In this document: one piece after another, positions 16,851 through 25,195 of the stretch | How the letters are laid out: the number at the start of each line of letters is the position of its first letter | Position numbering within the stretch: the first letter of the stretch is position 1 | Assembly (NCBI GenBank): GCA_021200415.1 | Contig: JAJQGO010000036.1 | Span: forward strand, 1-42,205 | Direction: 5' to 3' | Length of the DNA stretch: 42,205 nucleotides | Source of the DNA: Ruminococcus sp. | Lineage (GTDB): Bacteria > Bacillota > Clostridia > Oscillospirales > Ruminococcaceae | Made by a program: the position numbers and the translations under genes | Notes under the pieces: generated by a model | Told to the model about the DNA's origin: nothing | Databases searched by the model: none | Seen by the model: only the letters and a program-made list of their open reading frames with translations

Positions 16851-18582
16851 GACGCTTAAAAGAGTTTTCTCATACGCAAGGCCTTATATGGCTTTCTTTG
16901 TCCTGACTGTCGTTTTTGCGGCGGTGGGAGTTGCGCTTTCCCTTGCCGTACCGATTTATATAGGAAAGGCAGTCGATTTCTGCGTCGGCAAGGATAATGT
17001 GGATTTCAGCGGCCTTGGCAGGATTGCCGTTATACTGGCGGCAATTGTTGTTTCAAGCACGGTTTTTCAATGGCTTATGAGCCTTTGCACGAACAAGCTT
17101 GCCTTTCTGACGGTGCGTGACCTGCGAAGCGATGTGTTCGCAAAGCTTGAACGAGTTCCCCTGAAATATATTGACGGCAACACAAAAGGAGAGCTTACAA
17201 GCCGCGTTATAAATGATATTGAAATAATCTCGGACGGTCTTTTGCAGGGCTTCACGCAGTTTTTCAGCGGTGTAATTACAATTATCGGCACACTGATTTT
17301 CATGATGACCATTAACGTGAAAATTGCCCTTGTGGTTGTCGTTCTCACGCCCCTGTCGTTTATTGCCGCTTCGAGAATTACAAAGCTTTCCCACGATTCC
17401 TACATGAAGCAGTCGAAGCTCCGAGGCGATATGGTGGGGCTTGCCGAGGAAATGGTGGGAGGACAGAAAATTGTAAAGGCGTTCGTTTACGATGAACGCG
17501 CAGAGGAAAGGTTCCGGAAAATCAATGGGGAATACGGAAAAATAGGCTCAAAGGCGACATTCTACAGCTCTATGACAAATCCTACGACACGCTTCGTGAA
17601 CGGTTTGATTTACGCTGCTGTCGGACTTATGGGTGCGCTCGGAGCTATAGGCTATTCCTCATTTATCGGGGCAATGTCCGTGGGAAAGCTCACAAGCTTT
17701 CTTGCCTATTCAAATCAGTACACCAAGCCCTTTAACGAGATTTCAGGCGTTTTCGCCGAGCTTCAGAACGCAGCCGCTTCGGCGCAGAGAGTTTTTGACG
17801 TGCTGGACGAGGAGGAGGTTCCCGATGATTCGGATAAGGAGACTCTTGAAGGCTGCTCAGGCGGATTGAGCTTTGAAAACGTCAGCTTTTCCTACGACCC
17901 GAAGGCGGAGCTTATACAGGGCTTCAGCCTGAACGTAAAATCGGGCGAAAGAATTGCGATTGTCGGGCCGACAGGCTGCGGAAAATCAACTATAATCAAT
18001 CTGCTGTTGAGATTTTACGATATTGACGGGGGAAAAATTGAAATCTCCGGAAAAAATATAAATGACATCACCCGTGACAGCCTGCGCAGCTCCTTTGGAA
18101 TGGTGCTTCAGGAAACGTGGATTTTCACGGGAACTGTCGCTGAAAATATCGCCTACGGAATGCCCGACGCTTCACGTCAGCAGATTATAGATGCCGCAAA
18201 GGCTGTGTACGCTCATGGATTTATCAAGCGCCTTCCCAAGGGCTATGATACTGTAATCAGCGAGGACAGCGGACTTTCTCAGGGGCAGAAGCAGCTTATC
18301 TGTATTGCCCGAATCATGCTTATGAATCCGCCAATGCTCATTCTCGATGAGGCTACAAGCTCCATCGACCTCCGAACGGAGCATAAAATTCAGCGTGCGT
18401 TTCTCAGGCTCATGGAGGGGAAAACAAGCTTTATTATCGCCCACAGACTCTCCACAATTAAAAATTCCGATACGATACTCGTCATGAGAAACGGAAATAT
18501 TGTTGAAATGGGCAGCCACTCGGAGCTTATCGCACGCGGCGGCTTCTATGCGGAGCTTTACAACAGCCAGTTCGCTTCGTAG
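16843..18582 (+). CDS. ABC exporter half-transporter with intact ATPase site (heterodimer subunit 2)
   Basis: A 579-residue TMD-NBD half exporter, partner of the preceding gene. Walker A GPTGCGKST lies near residue 375, Walker B is LILDEATS with the catalytic Glu, and the switch His is in FIIAHRLSTI. Its signature is LSQGQ in place of LSGGQ. In heterodimers the variant signature faces the degenerate Walker site of the partner, consistent with one competent and one non-hydrolytic ATP site. The start overlaps the upstream gene (GGAGGGCGGAGAAAATG). No drug, peptide or regulator gene adjoins, so the substrate is unknown. Confidence 0.93.
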   Translation: MIKTLKRVFSYARPYMAFFVLTVVFAAVGVALSLAVPIYIGKAVDFCVGKDNVDFSGLGRIAVILAAIVVSSTVFQWLMSLCTNKLAFLTVRDLRSDVFAKLERVPLKYIDGNTKGELTSRVINDIEIISDGLLQGFTQFFSGVITIIGTLIFMMTINVKIALVVVVLTPLSFIAASRITKLSHDSYMKQSKLRGDMVGLAEEMVGGQKIVKAFVYDERAEERFRKINGEYGKIGSKATFYSSMTNPTTRFVNGLIYAAVGLMGALGAIGYSSFIGAMSVGKLTSFLAYSNQYTKPFNEISGVFAELQNAAASAQRVFDVLDEEEVPDDSDKETLEGCSGGLSFENVSFSYDPKAELIQGFSLNVKSGERIAIVGPTGCGKSTIINLLLRFYDIDGGKIEISGKNINDITRDSLRSSFGMVLQETWIFTGTVAENIAYGMPDASRQQIIDAAKAVYAHGFIKRLPKGYDTVISEDSGLSQGQKQLICIARIMLMNPPMLILDEATSSIDLRTEHKIQRAFLRLMEGKTSFIIAHRLSTIKNSDTILVMRNGNIVEMGSHSELIARGGFYAELYNSQFAS

Positions 18583-18621
18583 GAATCGCAGGAATTTTAT
18601 GTAAAAATTTACTTCCGGTAC

Positions 18622-18650
18622 TTGCATTTTGCTGTGCCGTGTAGTATAAT
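18622..18650 (+). promoter_or_regulatory. Promoter of fba
   Basis: TTGCAT (18622-18627), a 17-bp spacer and TATAAT (18645-18650) precede the aldolase gene with a leader of about 55 nt. Confidence 0.7.
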
Positions 18651-18710
18651 ATAAATGATAGCGCGAATTGTTTCGCCTTGACAAATGAAAAATCAGGAGG
18701 AAATTAAATT

Positions 18711-19574
18711 ATGTTAGTTTCAGCTAAGGAAATGCTCGATAAGGCAAGAGCCGGAAAGTACGCTGTTGGTCAGTTCAACATCAACAACCTTGAGTGGACA
18801 AAGGCTATTCTTCTTACCGCACAGGAATGCAACTCACCTGTAATTCTCGGTGTGTCTGAGGGCGCAGGCAAGTACATGACAGGCTTCACAACTGTTGCCG
18901 CTATGGTTAAGGCAATGGATGAATCCCTCGGAATCACAGTTCCTGTTGCTCTTCACCTTGATCATGGCTCATATGAGGGCTGCTACAAGTGCATCAAGGC
19001 AGGCTTTACTTCAATCATGTTCGACGGCTCACATTTCCCGATCGAGGAAAATGTTGAAAAGACTACAGAGCTTGTTCACGCAGCTCATAATCTCGGACTC
19101 TCAATTGAGGCTGAGGTCGGAGCAATCGGCGGCGAAGAGGACGGCGTTATAGGCAAGGGCGAATGTGCAGATCCCGATGAGTGCAAGATGATTGCTGATC
19201 TCGGCGTTGACTTCCTTGCAGCAGGTATCGGCAATATTCATGGTAAGTATCCCGCAAACTGGGAGGGACTCAGCTTTGAAACTCTTGCTGCTGTAAATGC
19301 TAAGGTAGGCGATATGCCTCTCGTACTCCACGGCGGCACAGGTATCCCTGACGACCAGATTACAAAGGCAATCTCTCTCGGCGTTGCTAAGATCAATGTT
19401 AATACAGAGTGCCAGCTTGTATTCCAGGAGGCTACAAGAGCTTATATCGAAGCAGGCAAGGATCTCGAAGGCAAGGGCTTTGACCCGAGAAAGCTTCTCG
19501 CACCCGGATTTGAAGCTATCAAGGCTAAGGTTAAGGAGAAGATGGAGCTTTTCGGAAGCGTGAACAAGGCATAA
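18711..19574 (+). CDS. fba: Class II fructose-bisphosphate aldolase
   Basis: A zinc-dependent aldolase cleaving fructose 1,6-bisphosphate into two triose phosphates in glycolysis. At 287 residues it has normal class IIB length. The metal and catalytic block HLDHGSYEG, FDGSHFPIEENV, the EAEVGAIGGEEDG segment and the C-terminal LHGGTGIPDDQI with KINVNTE are all present. Start is ATG after CAGGAGGAAATTAAATT, a very strong ribosome-binding site. Monocistronic, with its own promoter and a strong terminator; codon use is heavily biased, as expected for an abundant glycolytic enzyme. Confidence 0.97.
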   Translation: MLVSAKEMLDKARAGKYAVGQFNINNLEWTKAILLTAQECNSPVILGVSEGAGKYMTGFTTVAAMVKAMDESLGITVPVALHLDHGSYEGCYKCIKAGFTSIMFDGSHFPIEENVEKTTELVHAAHNLGLSIEAEVGAIGGEEDGVIGKGECADPDECKMIADLGVDFLAAGIGNIHGKYPANWEGLSFETLAAVNAKVGDMPLVLHGGTGIPDDQITKAISLGVAKINVNTECQLVFQEATRAYIEAGKDLEGKGFDPRKLLAPGFEAIKAKVKEKMELFGSVNKA

Positions 19575-19600
19575 TTCATACCGAAAATACCATAAAGATA

Positions 19601-19631
19601 AATGCGGACGTTATTCACGTCCGCATTTTTG
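19601..19631. terminator. Bidirectional terminator between fba and the dockerin gene
   Basis: ATGCGGACGT (19602-19611) pairs with ACGTCCGCAT (19617-19626), with a 5-nt loop and TTTTTG after it. On the other strand it lies just after the dockerin gene stop. Confidence 0.88.
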
Positions 19632-19633
19632 TT

Positions 19634-20494
19634 TTATTTGTTGAGTATTTCAGTCCATGTGGGATTTGCCCCTATAGCGTGTCTTGCGTAATAGTTCAGG
19701 ACAAGTGACGCGTCAATGGCATCAACAGCACCGTTTCTGTCAACATCGGCGTTGTTCTCCTGTTCGTCTGTCAGTCCTGTTTCGCTGCCGACACTTGTTT
19801 TTGCGTAAGCCGAAAGAATCATGGAAGCGTCTACAGCGTCAATCACTCCGTCCTGCACAACATCGCCGAGATCCTTCAGATATGTAATCGTGTAGCTGCA
19901 AATTTCAATCATCGAGGGTAACGGGAAAACGGAAATCTGAGCTGTAGTTCCGTCACCGAAGGCATCAGAGAGCGTTTCCGGAACAGCGTAGCATATGTCG
20001 GTAACATCTACGGTTTCCACGTTTGTTACACGGTTTCCGTCTGAATCATATTCAGGAAGCTCCGTTGTAAGCGTAATTGTTACGCTCAATCCGCTCAAAT
20101 CAATGCTGCCCTCGTTGGTGATATATTCAGTTACCTCCGGAAAAGAAACGTGTATAATTGAGCCGACCTGTGAAAGAGCCTGTATGTTGTAATCATCATC
20201 TGCTGTTGCGGGGGTTATATCCCATGAATCAAAGCGTATTTCAGAAAACTTGTCGAGCTGATAATGAAGAACCTCTGTATCGATTTGCGTATAATCAATT
20301 TCCTCGCCCTCCTCGAGAGTGAGAGTTGTCATGATTTCTCCGTCAAAGTCGAGAAAGTTGATTGTATGATAAACAGTTTCCGTATCCTCCGTATCCTCAT
20401 CAGCAGCAGCTGCATTGAAAACGCCGGAGCTGCAATTCAGCATAGAAATAACCATCATGGCAGCAAGAGCTGCCGCTGTTTTATTCAGTTTTAT
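19634..20494 (-). CDS. Secreted protein with C-terminal type I dockerin, apparent ATA start
   Basis: A 286-residue exported protein. The N-terminus (KLNKTAAALAAMMVISML, cut near NAAAADE) is a signal peptide. A domain of about 170 residues follows that I do not recognise. The C-terminus holds two EF-hand-like dockerin repeats (VVQDGVIDAVDAS and ADVDRNGAVDAIDAS, each followed by a hydrophobic helix), which bind Ca2+ and a cohesin. No cohesin or glycoside hydrolase domain is present, so it may be a cell-surface or cellulosome accessory component. The only start that gives a proper signal peptide is ATA at 20494-20492, 8 nt after GGGAGG; no ATG, GTG or TTG fits in frame. It overlaps the end of the upstream small gene by a few bases. 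Confidence 0.8.
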   Translation of the reverse strand: MKLNKTAAALAAMMVISMLNCSSGVFNAAAADEDTEDTETVYHTINFLDFDGEIMTTLTLEEGEEIDYTQIDTEVLHYQLDKFSEIRFDSWDITPATADDDYNIQALSQVGSIIHVSFPEVTEYITNEGSIDLSGLSVTITLTTELPEYDSDGNRVTNVETVDVTDICYAVPETLSDAFGDGTTAQISVFPLPSMIEICSYTITYLKDLGDVVQDGVIDAVDASMILSAYAKTSVGSETGLTDEQENNADVDRNGAVDAIDASLVLNYYARHAIGANPTWTEILNK

Positions 20495-20777
20495 GGCAAG
20501 GACCTCCCTTGAAAAAAATTCTGCAATTCCTTTTGATTTTGTCAGCCAAAGCGACATAGCTGTCATAGTCAATTCTGATGTTCATGAAATCAGCTGTAAT
20601 CATTGCGTGAGATTTTTTTTCATAGTAAAAAATCGCGTAGAGAACGACTTCATTTTCATCAATATTTTCCGACAGATTTTCAGCCTCACGGGAATATTTT
20701 GCGAAAAGCTCATTGACCTTATTATATCCCCAGAAGCCCTGATAGACAAAGTCGGCATAAATATCTATTGTATGCAT
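20481..20777 (-). CDS. Small hypothetical protein upstream of the dockerin gene
   Basis: A 98-residue soluble-looking protein, rich in Tyr, Phe and acidic residues (IDENEVVLYAIFYYEKK), not recognised. ATG at 20777 has GGAGGCGTGACGT before it and a good promoter at 20815-20844, so it is very probably translated. Its stop (20483-20481) lies just downstream of the proposed ATA start of the dockerin gene, and the dockerin ribosome-binding site lies within its last codons. The two are therefore likely coupled, with ribosomes ending here re-initiating on the dockerin frame. Confidence 0.7.
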   Translation of the reverse strand: MHTIDIYADFVYQGFWGYNKVNELFAKYSREAENLSENIDENEVVLYAIFYYEKKSHAMITADFMNIRIDYDSYVALADKIKRNCRIFFKGGPCHKTE

Positions 20778-20814
20778 ACGTCACGCCTCCGACAAATAAA
20801 AAGAGTACGCTTAT

Positions 20815-20844
20815 ATAATATCACAGCTAAAATGCGGTTGTCAA
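20815..20844 (-). promoter_or_regulatory. Promoter of the small gene / dockerin operon
   Basis: On the minus strand TTGACA (20844-20839), an 18-bp spacer and TATTAT (20820-20815) precede the 98-residue gene by about 37 bp. Confidence 0.65.
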
Positions 20845-20904
20845 GGGAAAAACGCCAATTGAGGGCAGGAAAAATTTCCCAATAAAACATATAAGAAAAA
20901 GCCG

Positions 20905-20949
20905 AAAAAAAATCGCCCGACTTTCCAAAAATTCAAGGAGAGTCGGGCG
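20905..20949 (-). terminator. Terminator of the peptide/ABC operon
   Basis: In the minus-strand transcript CGCCCGACT (20949-20941) pairs with AGTCGGGCG (20922-20914). The stem extends inward with one mismatch, and a run of eight T follows (20912-20905). Confidence 0.85.
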
Positions 20950-20982
20950 TATATCATATATAAAAAGGAGGCTTTATTCTAA

Positions 20983-21648
20983 TTAAGAAACAATTTTACC
21001 ATCAGATATTTCAATAATCCTGTCGCACTGCTTTGCGATTTCGAGGTCGTGGGTTACGATAATTATGGTCTTGCCCTTTTCGTTAAGCTCATGGAAAAGC
21101 CCCATAATTTCCGCGGATGTTTTTGTATCAAGCGCGCCCGTCGGCTCATCGGCGAGAATAACGGAAGGATTATTTACGATAGCTCTTGCAATTGCGACAC
21201 GCTGCTTCTGTCCGCCGGAAAGCTTATTGACAGGCTTGTTAGCCATGCTTCCCATGCCAACGGCGTCCAGGGTATTCTTCGCAAGCTCGGTCTTGTTCTT
21301 CACCTTTTTTGCGGCAAAATCCAGCGGCAGCAAAACATTTTCAACGCAGGAGAAATCGTCAACGAGGGCGAAATCCTGCATAATGATCCCGATTTTTCTG
21401 TTTCGTATGTCGGCAAGCTTTCTTTCGTTTAAATCTTTAACAGGTACATCATCTATATAATATTCACCGCTTTCGCAGCTGTCAATGCAGGCGAGAATGT
21501 GAAGCAGGGTGGATTTTCCCGCGCCGGATTTACCTATAATCGCCACAAGCTCCCCATCGTTTATTGAAATAGAAACTCCCTTCAGAGCCTCAAATTCATT
21601 TGTTTTGCCCTTATTATAGATTTTATGTACGTTTTCAAGTTTAATCAT
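20983..21648 (-). CDS. ABC transporter ATP-binding protein, MacB/LolD type
   Basis: A 221-residue ATPase subunit with Walker A GKSGAGKST near residue 39, signature LSGGQKQRVAIARA, Walker B VILADEPTGALD and a switch His in IIIVTHD. This class works with FtsX-type permeases; in Gram-positives these modules export or sense peptides or give immunity to them. It is the last gene of an operon with two permeases and a small secreted protein. ATG start after GGAGAATGTGCT. Confidence 0.93.
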   Translation of the reverse strand: MIKLENVHKIYNKGKTNEFEALKGVSISINDGELVAIIGKSGAGKSTLLHILACIDSCESGEYYIDDVPVKDLNERKLADIRNRKIGIIMQDFALVDDFSCVENVLLPLDFAAKKVKNKTELAKNTLDAVGMGSMANKPVNKLSGGQKQRVAIARAIVNNPSVILADEPTGALDTKTSAEIMGLFHELNEKGKTIIIVTHDLEIAKQCDRIIEISDGKIVS

Positions 21649-21660
21649 AGCACATTCTCC

Positions 21661-22857
21661 TTAATTTGATTTGAGTATCTTATTCGGGGTATTATTGCCA
21701 ATAATATTCAGCGGCAGGATAATTGAGAAGAGGACGTAGATTATCATAATGACAACGCAGCCCAGAATCTGCCAGACACCCAAGGAAATGACCGTATCGC
21801 CTAAAATTCCCGTAGCCTTGGCGATAAATGCCGCTATGATGCTAAGAGCGAAGGAAATCAAAATGCAGATGAGCGACGAAAACAGATTTATGACCGCGCA
21901 CTGCTTCCATTTCAGACCGCAGATATAGTACACGGCATAGTTCCTCAGCTGACGTTTAGCCGACAAAGCCGACGTGCTTATTGCACCGACTAAGGTTAAA
22001 ATTAGAATACATACTAAGATTGGAAAAAGTGTGTATAACTGAGAGAAAATAAAATCCATGCTATTGGATTTCATTTCGTTTAGTGGGATTACACTTAATG
22101 TCATCATTTGTTTCATGATACTATTATTGTTTTCTAAAGCCTCATTGGTTGTATCTTCGGGAAATGTGACAAAGACAGGACCGTCAAGCTGGATTACTAT
22201 TTCCTTATCAATTAACCCTTTTTGACTAAATATAAATAAAGTTTTTTCTTCGATTTCATAGCTGTAGCTTATATAAGCACTTTGGCAATCATATTTATTA
22301 TCTGCAGGGACAGTAAATCCCATGAGCTTTGTTCCTTCTTTCAGAATTCCGATTATTTCTGCATTTATGGTGTATCCGTAGCCATTGTCAAACTCGATTA
22401 TATCACCGACTTTAAATCCGTATGGATTTTGTGAAACAACAACCTGAACAACTTCACTTTGATCCATACTTAAATCAAACCATTGACCACTTTCAAGGTC
22501 GGGGGTATAACATTCGATGAATGCATCATCATAGCTTACAAATGCGGATGAATCATCAACATAACTGAGCCATGGAGTATATGCAGCTAAAATATTTTCT
22601 TCACCATCTAAAAGTTCGTAAAGCTCCTCGGTTTCTCTTAAGGTTGCTCCGGTCTGAGGGTTTATGGCATTATCAATATAGTAAAAATAACCCTTACTGT
22701 TTAGCAAATCTTTAATTGGAGTGTAATACTTGAAACGGGATACGATTGTAGAAACCATGCTTATTACGATAACAAAAACAACTGTCATTTGTAGAACTAT
22801 AAGAAGATTCATGATGATATTGTGTTTTAGATTTTTGAGACTCAATTTGAAAAACAT
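21661..22857 (-). CDS. FtsX-like ABC permease
   Basis: A 398-residue permease with one N-terminal helix (about residues 14-38), a large extracytoplasmic domain (about 45-270) and three C-terminal helices with the FtsX-type pattern (LVCILILTLVGAISTSALSA onward). It starts one base after the stop of the next permease (TAA A ATG) with GGGGGAAG as ribosome-binding site; an in-frame start at 22881 is less likely. It probably pairs with the second permease as a heterodimer energised by the ATPase 12 bp downstream. AT-rich compared with the genes to its left. Confidence 0.88.
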   Translation of the reverse strand: MFFKLSLKNLKHNIIMNLLIVLQMTVVFVIVISMVSTIVSRFKYYTPIKDLLNSKGYFYYIDNAINPQTGATLRETEELYELLDGEENILAAYTPWLSYVDDSSAFVSYDDAFIECYTPDLESGQWFDLSMDQSEVVQVVVSQNPYGFKVGDIIEFDNGYGYTINAEIIGILKEGTKLMGFTVPADNKYDCQSAYISYSYEIEEKTLFIFSQKGLIDKEIVIQLDGPVFVTFPEDTTNEALENNNSIMKQMMTLSVIPLNEMKSNSMDFIFSQLYTLFPILVCILILTLVGAISTSALSAKRQLRNYAVYYICGLKWKQCAVINLFSSLICILISFALSIIAAFIAKATGILGDTVISLGVWQILGCVVIMIIYVLFSIILPLNIIGNNTPNKILKSN

Positions 22858-22858
22858 T

Positions 22859-24013
22859 TTATCTTCCCCCTTTTGTTTCACGGATTGATTTTCTCAGAAA
22901 CTCGAAGTAAATCATTATTCCAAGGACAATAAGAGATGATACAACATAAATACCAAAAATGATCAGATATAGCAAAGGACTGTAAGCAGATTTAATATAC
23001 TCAAAATGATTGGCTAAAATCGGCAGAATAAGACGATCATAAACAAGGGAAGTTAATGCAAATACAGGAATTGTTATTAGCATACACTCGGAAAGAAAAA
23101 TTCTTAGAGTTTTTGCTTTTGTACAGCCGCAGATTCTGAAAACTGCCAATGTTTTTGTCCTTTTTGAAAGTATGTATTTATAAAGGACTGCAAAATTTAT
23201 TGCCGCTAATATTGCTATCAATATAGAGATTAAAATAATTGTGTTATAAAGATAATAATTTTCTGATTCTGGTATTTCTAAATCAGGGATTGATGCTAAA
23301 TCTCCAAAATTTTCATACACTACACTCTTGATTTCATTATATTGACTTCTTGTAATAGGCTTAACAAAATGAAACAAGATGGTGTATATAGGAGTATCAT
23401 CGTTTAAGCTTTTAAACGGAACAATAAGGGGATGCATTCGTTGTGTGCCAATTATTTTATATTCCTTGCCTTGAAAAGAAATTGTATCATCTGATATCAT
23501 TAGTTGTTCAGTCAAACTACCGGAATATCCAATATCATCAAAAACCAATGCAACATTTTCACCGTTTGCTTCCTGTTCATCTGAAAAATAGCTTCCCGAA
23601 ACAAGTGTTCCAAAAGATTGCATATTATTTTTGAAAAGTGTACATGGTGTGATTTTTCCGTTGTCTACACAAAATCTTATAAGCATATTTCCATATACAT
23701 CAGAATCTATTTCATCGCATTGTGGAATAATCAAAAACATATCAATTGCCTGATCTAAGGAAGATGAGAATGACAATACTGTATTTTCTATCATTTCCTT
23801 TGTAGCGTAAGTACCGTTAAAATCATTATTGAAAGAAATCTCAAATTCGTATAATTCACTTTCTTCTTCTTCCTTTATAACATTGTAATTTTGATAAAGA
23901 CCATATGAAAAGTTTATTATGAATGATGACGCTATGATACATATTAGTGCGAGTAAGAATATCATTCTTTCTGTTTTTATGAAATTTTTTATATTCTTTA
24001 AGACGTATTTCAT
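22859..24013 (-). CDS. FtsX-like ABC permease
   Basis: A 384-residue permease with the same plan as its partner: an N-terminal helix (IFLLALICIIASSFIINFSY), an external domain of about 210 residues and three C-terminal helices beginning at LYNTIILISILIAILAAINF. ATG at 24013 is preferred (AAAGGAAAACAT before it) over the ATG at 24028. It lies downstream of the secreted peptide gene, separated by a terminator-like hairpin and about 135 bp. In lactococcin-972-type loci such a permease/ATPase set is thought to serve immunity or export; that assignment here is inference. Confidence 0.86.
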   Translation of the reverse strand: MKYVLKNIKNFIKTERMIFLLALICIIASSFIINFSYGLYQNYNVIKEEEESELYEFEISFNNDFNGTYATKEMIENTVLSFSSSLDQAIDMFLIIPQCDEIDSDVYGNMLIRFCVDNGKITPCTLFKNNMQSFGTLVSGSYFSDEQEANGENVALVFDDIGYSGSLTEQLMISDDTISFQGKEYKIIGTQRMHPLIVPFKSLNDDTPIYTILFHFVKPITRSQYNEIKSVVYENFGDLASIPDLEIPESENYYLYNTIILISILIAILAAINFAVLYKYILSKRTKTLAVFRICGCTKAKTLRIFLSECMLITIPVFALTSLVYDRLILPILANHFEYIKSAYSPLLYLIIFGIYVVSSLIVLGIMIYFEFLRKSIRETKGGR

Positions 24014-24085
24014 ATGTTTTCCTTTCATGACTATAACTATATAGCATATGAGTCATTTTCTTTATGAAATTATAAATTATATTAA

Positions 24086-24141
24086 GAAAAAAATTGGGCT
24101 GCTGCCCAATTCCATTGAGAAAGAGAATCGAACAGCAGCCC
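24086..24141 (-). terminator. Leaky terminator or attenuator between peptide and transporter genes
   Basis: Minus-strand order: GGGCTGCTG (24141-24133), then ATTGGGC (24110-24104), AGCA, GCCCAAT (24099-24093) and seven T. The short hairpin ATTGGGC/GCCCAAT and the long pairing GGGCTGCTG/CAGCAGCCC share their 3' arm and are mutually exclusive. Both end at the T-run, so termination after the peptide gene is probably partial. Confidence 0.7.
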
Positions 24142-24149
24142 GGAAAAGA

Positions 24150-24530
24150 TTAGGAAGACTTAATCCAAGAGGATAAAGGCGTACCTGTAGGTGTTGTACC
24201 CGAGTATAATGTGCCACCAAAAGTATATGTAGCAGCTGAAATTGTACCGGATGTGGATACACTTTCGCTCTGAGCAAGCGTACCTTCTTTTGCAATATTG
24301 CTGACATAATAGCCAGCAGTATTGTAACCATATGCGTTTACCTGAGCATAACGGCTTGATCCTGAAGTATTAGTCAATGATGATGAAACAGATGTACCAC
24401 TGCGATTCCATGTAAATATAGAATAGCTGTCTGACGCTGTAAGTGCGTTAGCATTCATGCCAACCATAAGAGCAGAAAGTGATGCAGTCGTAAAAACTGT
24501 TACAGCAATCTTTTTAATTGCTTTTTTCAT
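24150..24530 (-). CDS. Small secreted protein, lactococcin-972-like candidate
   Basis: A 126-residue precursor with a clear signal peptide (KKAIKKIAVTVFTT..., cut after NANA) and a mature part of about 97 residues. It has no Cys and is rich in Ser, Thr, Gly and Tyr with alternating beta-like pattern (SRYAQVNAYGYNTAGYYV). ATG at 24530 has an ideal AAGGAGGTGATAAC. Followed on the same strand by two FtsX permeases and an ATPase, as in lactococcin-972 family bacteriocin operons. I see only weak residue similarity to lactococcin 972, so function as bacteriocin, surface protein or transporter substrate is open. It has a perfect promoter and a 5' leader of about 290 nt. Confidence 0.75.
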   Translation of the reverse strand: MKKAIKKIAVTVFTTASLSALMVGMNANALTASDSYSIFTWNRSGTSVSSSLTNTSGSSRYAQVNAYGYNTAGYYVSNIAKEGTLAQSESVSTSGTISAATYTFGGTLYSGTTPTGTPLSSWIKSS

Positions 24531-24634
24531 GTTATCACCTCCTTTCATTTTTTTGTACTAAACCACATAAAAACAGCTTTAATCCATTGAGCTTAAATGT
24601 GAAAAGCTTTTCGTTACGTAAAACGCATTCTCGC

Positions 24635-24787
24635 TCATTTAAATGGCAGTTTTTGTGTGAAAAGATTTTGTACTGCATCGTTTCTTTTTGTTTGAAATAT
24701 CGCATTTTTGGCTAAAAATAGGCATTTATCGATATACGGGCATTGTTTTTTAATCGTAATGCTTATTCGTTTTGAAAATGCAGCCAT
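24635..24787 (-). CDS. Possible leader ORF, 50 residues (weak)
   Basis: In the long 5' leader of the secreted peptide gene an ATG-TGA frame encodes 50 basic residues (MAAFSKRISITIKKQ...). I see no good ribosome-binding site, and the composition is not convincing. It could be a leader peptide or chance. Confidence 0.2.
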   Translation of the reverse strand: MAAFSKRISITIKKQCPYIDKCLFLAKNAIFQTKRNDAVQNLFTQKLPFK

Positions 24788-24829
24788 GAAATTAGCGTAG
24801 TCCAAAATCACTTTTTTTAGTATGAGTTA

Positions 24830-24858
24830 ATTATAGCACCTTTTCCAGATTATGTCAA
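24830..24858 (-). promoter_or_regulatory. Consensus promoter of the secreted peptide operon
   Basis: On the minus strand TTGACA (24858-24853), a 17-bp spacer and TATAAT (24835-24830) are a perfect match. The start site is then about 290 nt before the peptide ATG, an unusually long leader. Confidence 0.8.
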
Positions 24859-25195
24859 CAGCTATTTTGGCTTTTAACATTTTATTCACATAATTTTGAT
24901 GACAGAGCCAAAAAAACGTGTGACGCTTTGTATGGAAACAATAAATTTTGATGGTAGAAATTTGAAACAGTTTTGAGTTTCAAATATAGCAAATTCGAAG
25001 AATAGGGGGGGACCGGGCTGCGATTGGCGGGTGCGGCGGCGCAGATGCACTATTATAATGTATATATAATGTATAAAAGCTGTTTGCGGGCGGCTGTCGG
25101 CTTTATGGCGTGAGAGATCCTGACGGTCAGTTTCCGTTTTGGGTGGGGAATCATGCAGAATGATCGGAAATATAATTTTTTTGATGCTGATAAAT
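24859..25195. other. Intergenic stretch without a recognisable gene
   Basis: I see no credible coding region on either strand. It contains a GC-rich patch (about 25005-25050, G-run followed by GGCGGGTGCGGCGGCGC) within otherwise AT-rich DNA. Two TATAAT-like boxes (25054-25073) lack a suitable -35. At 25108-25170 two frames give degraded coding-looking text (for example RDPDGQFPFW), so it may be a gene or repeat remnant. An open minus-strand frame across 25053-25403 runs through the inverted repeat and promoter and is not credible. Confidence 0.4.
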
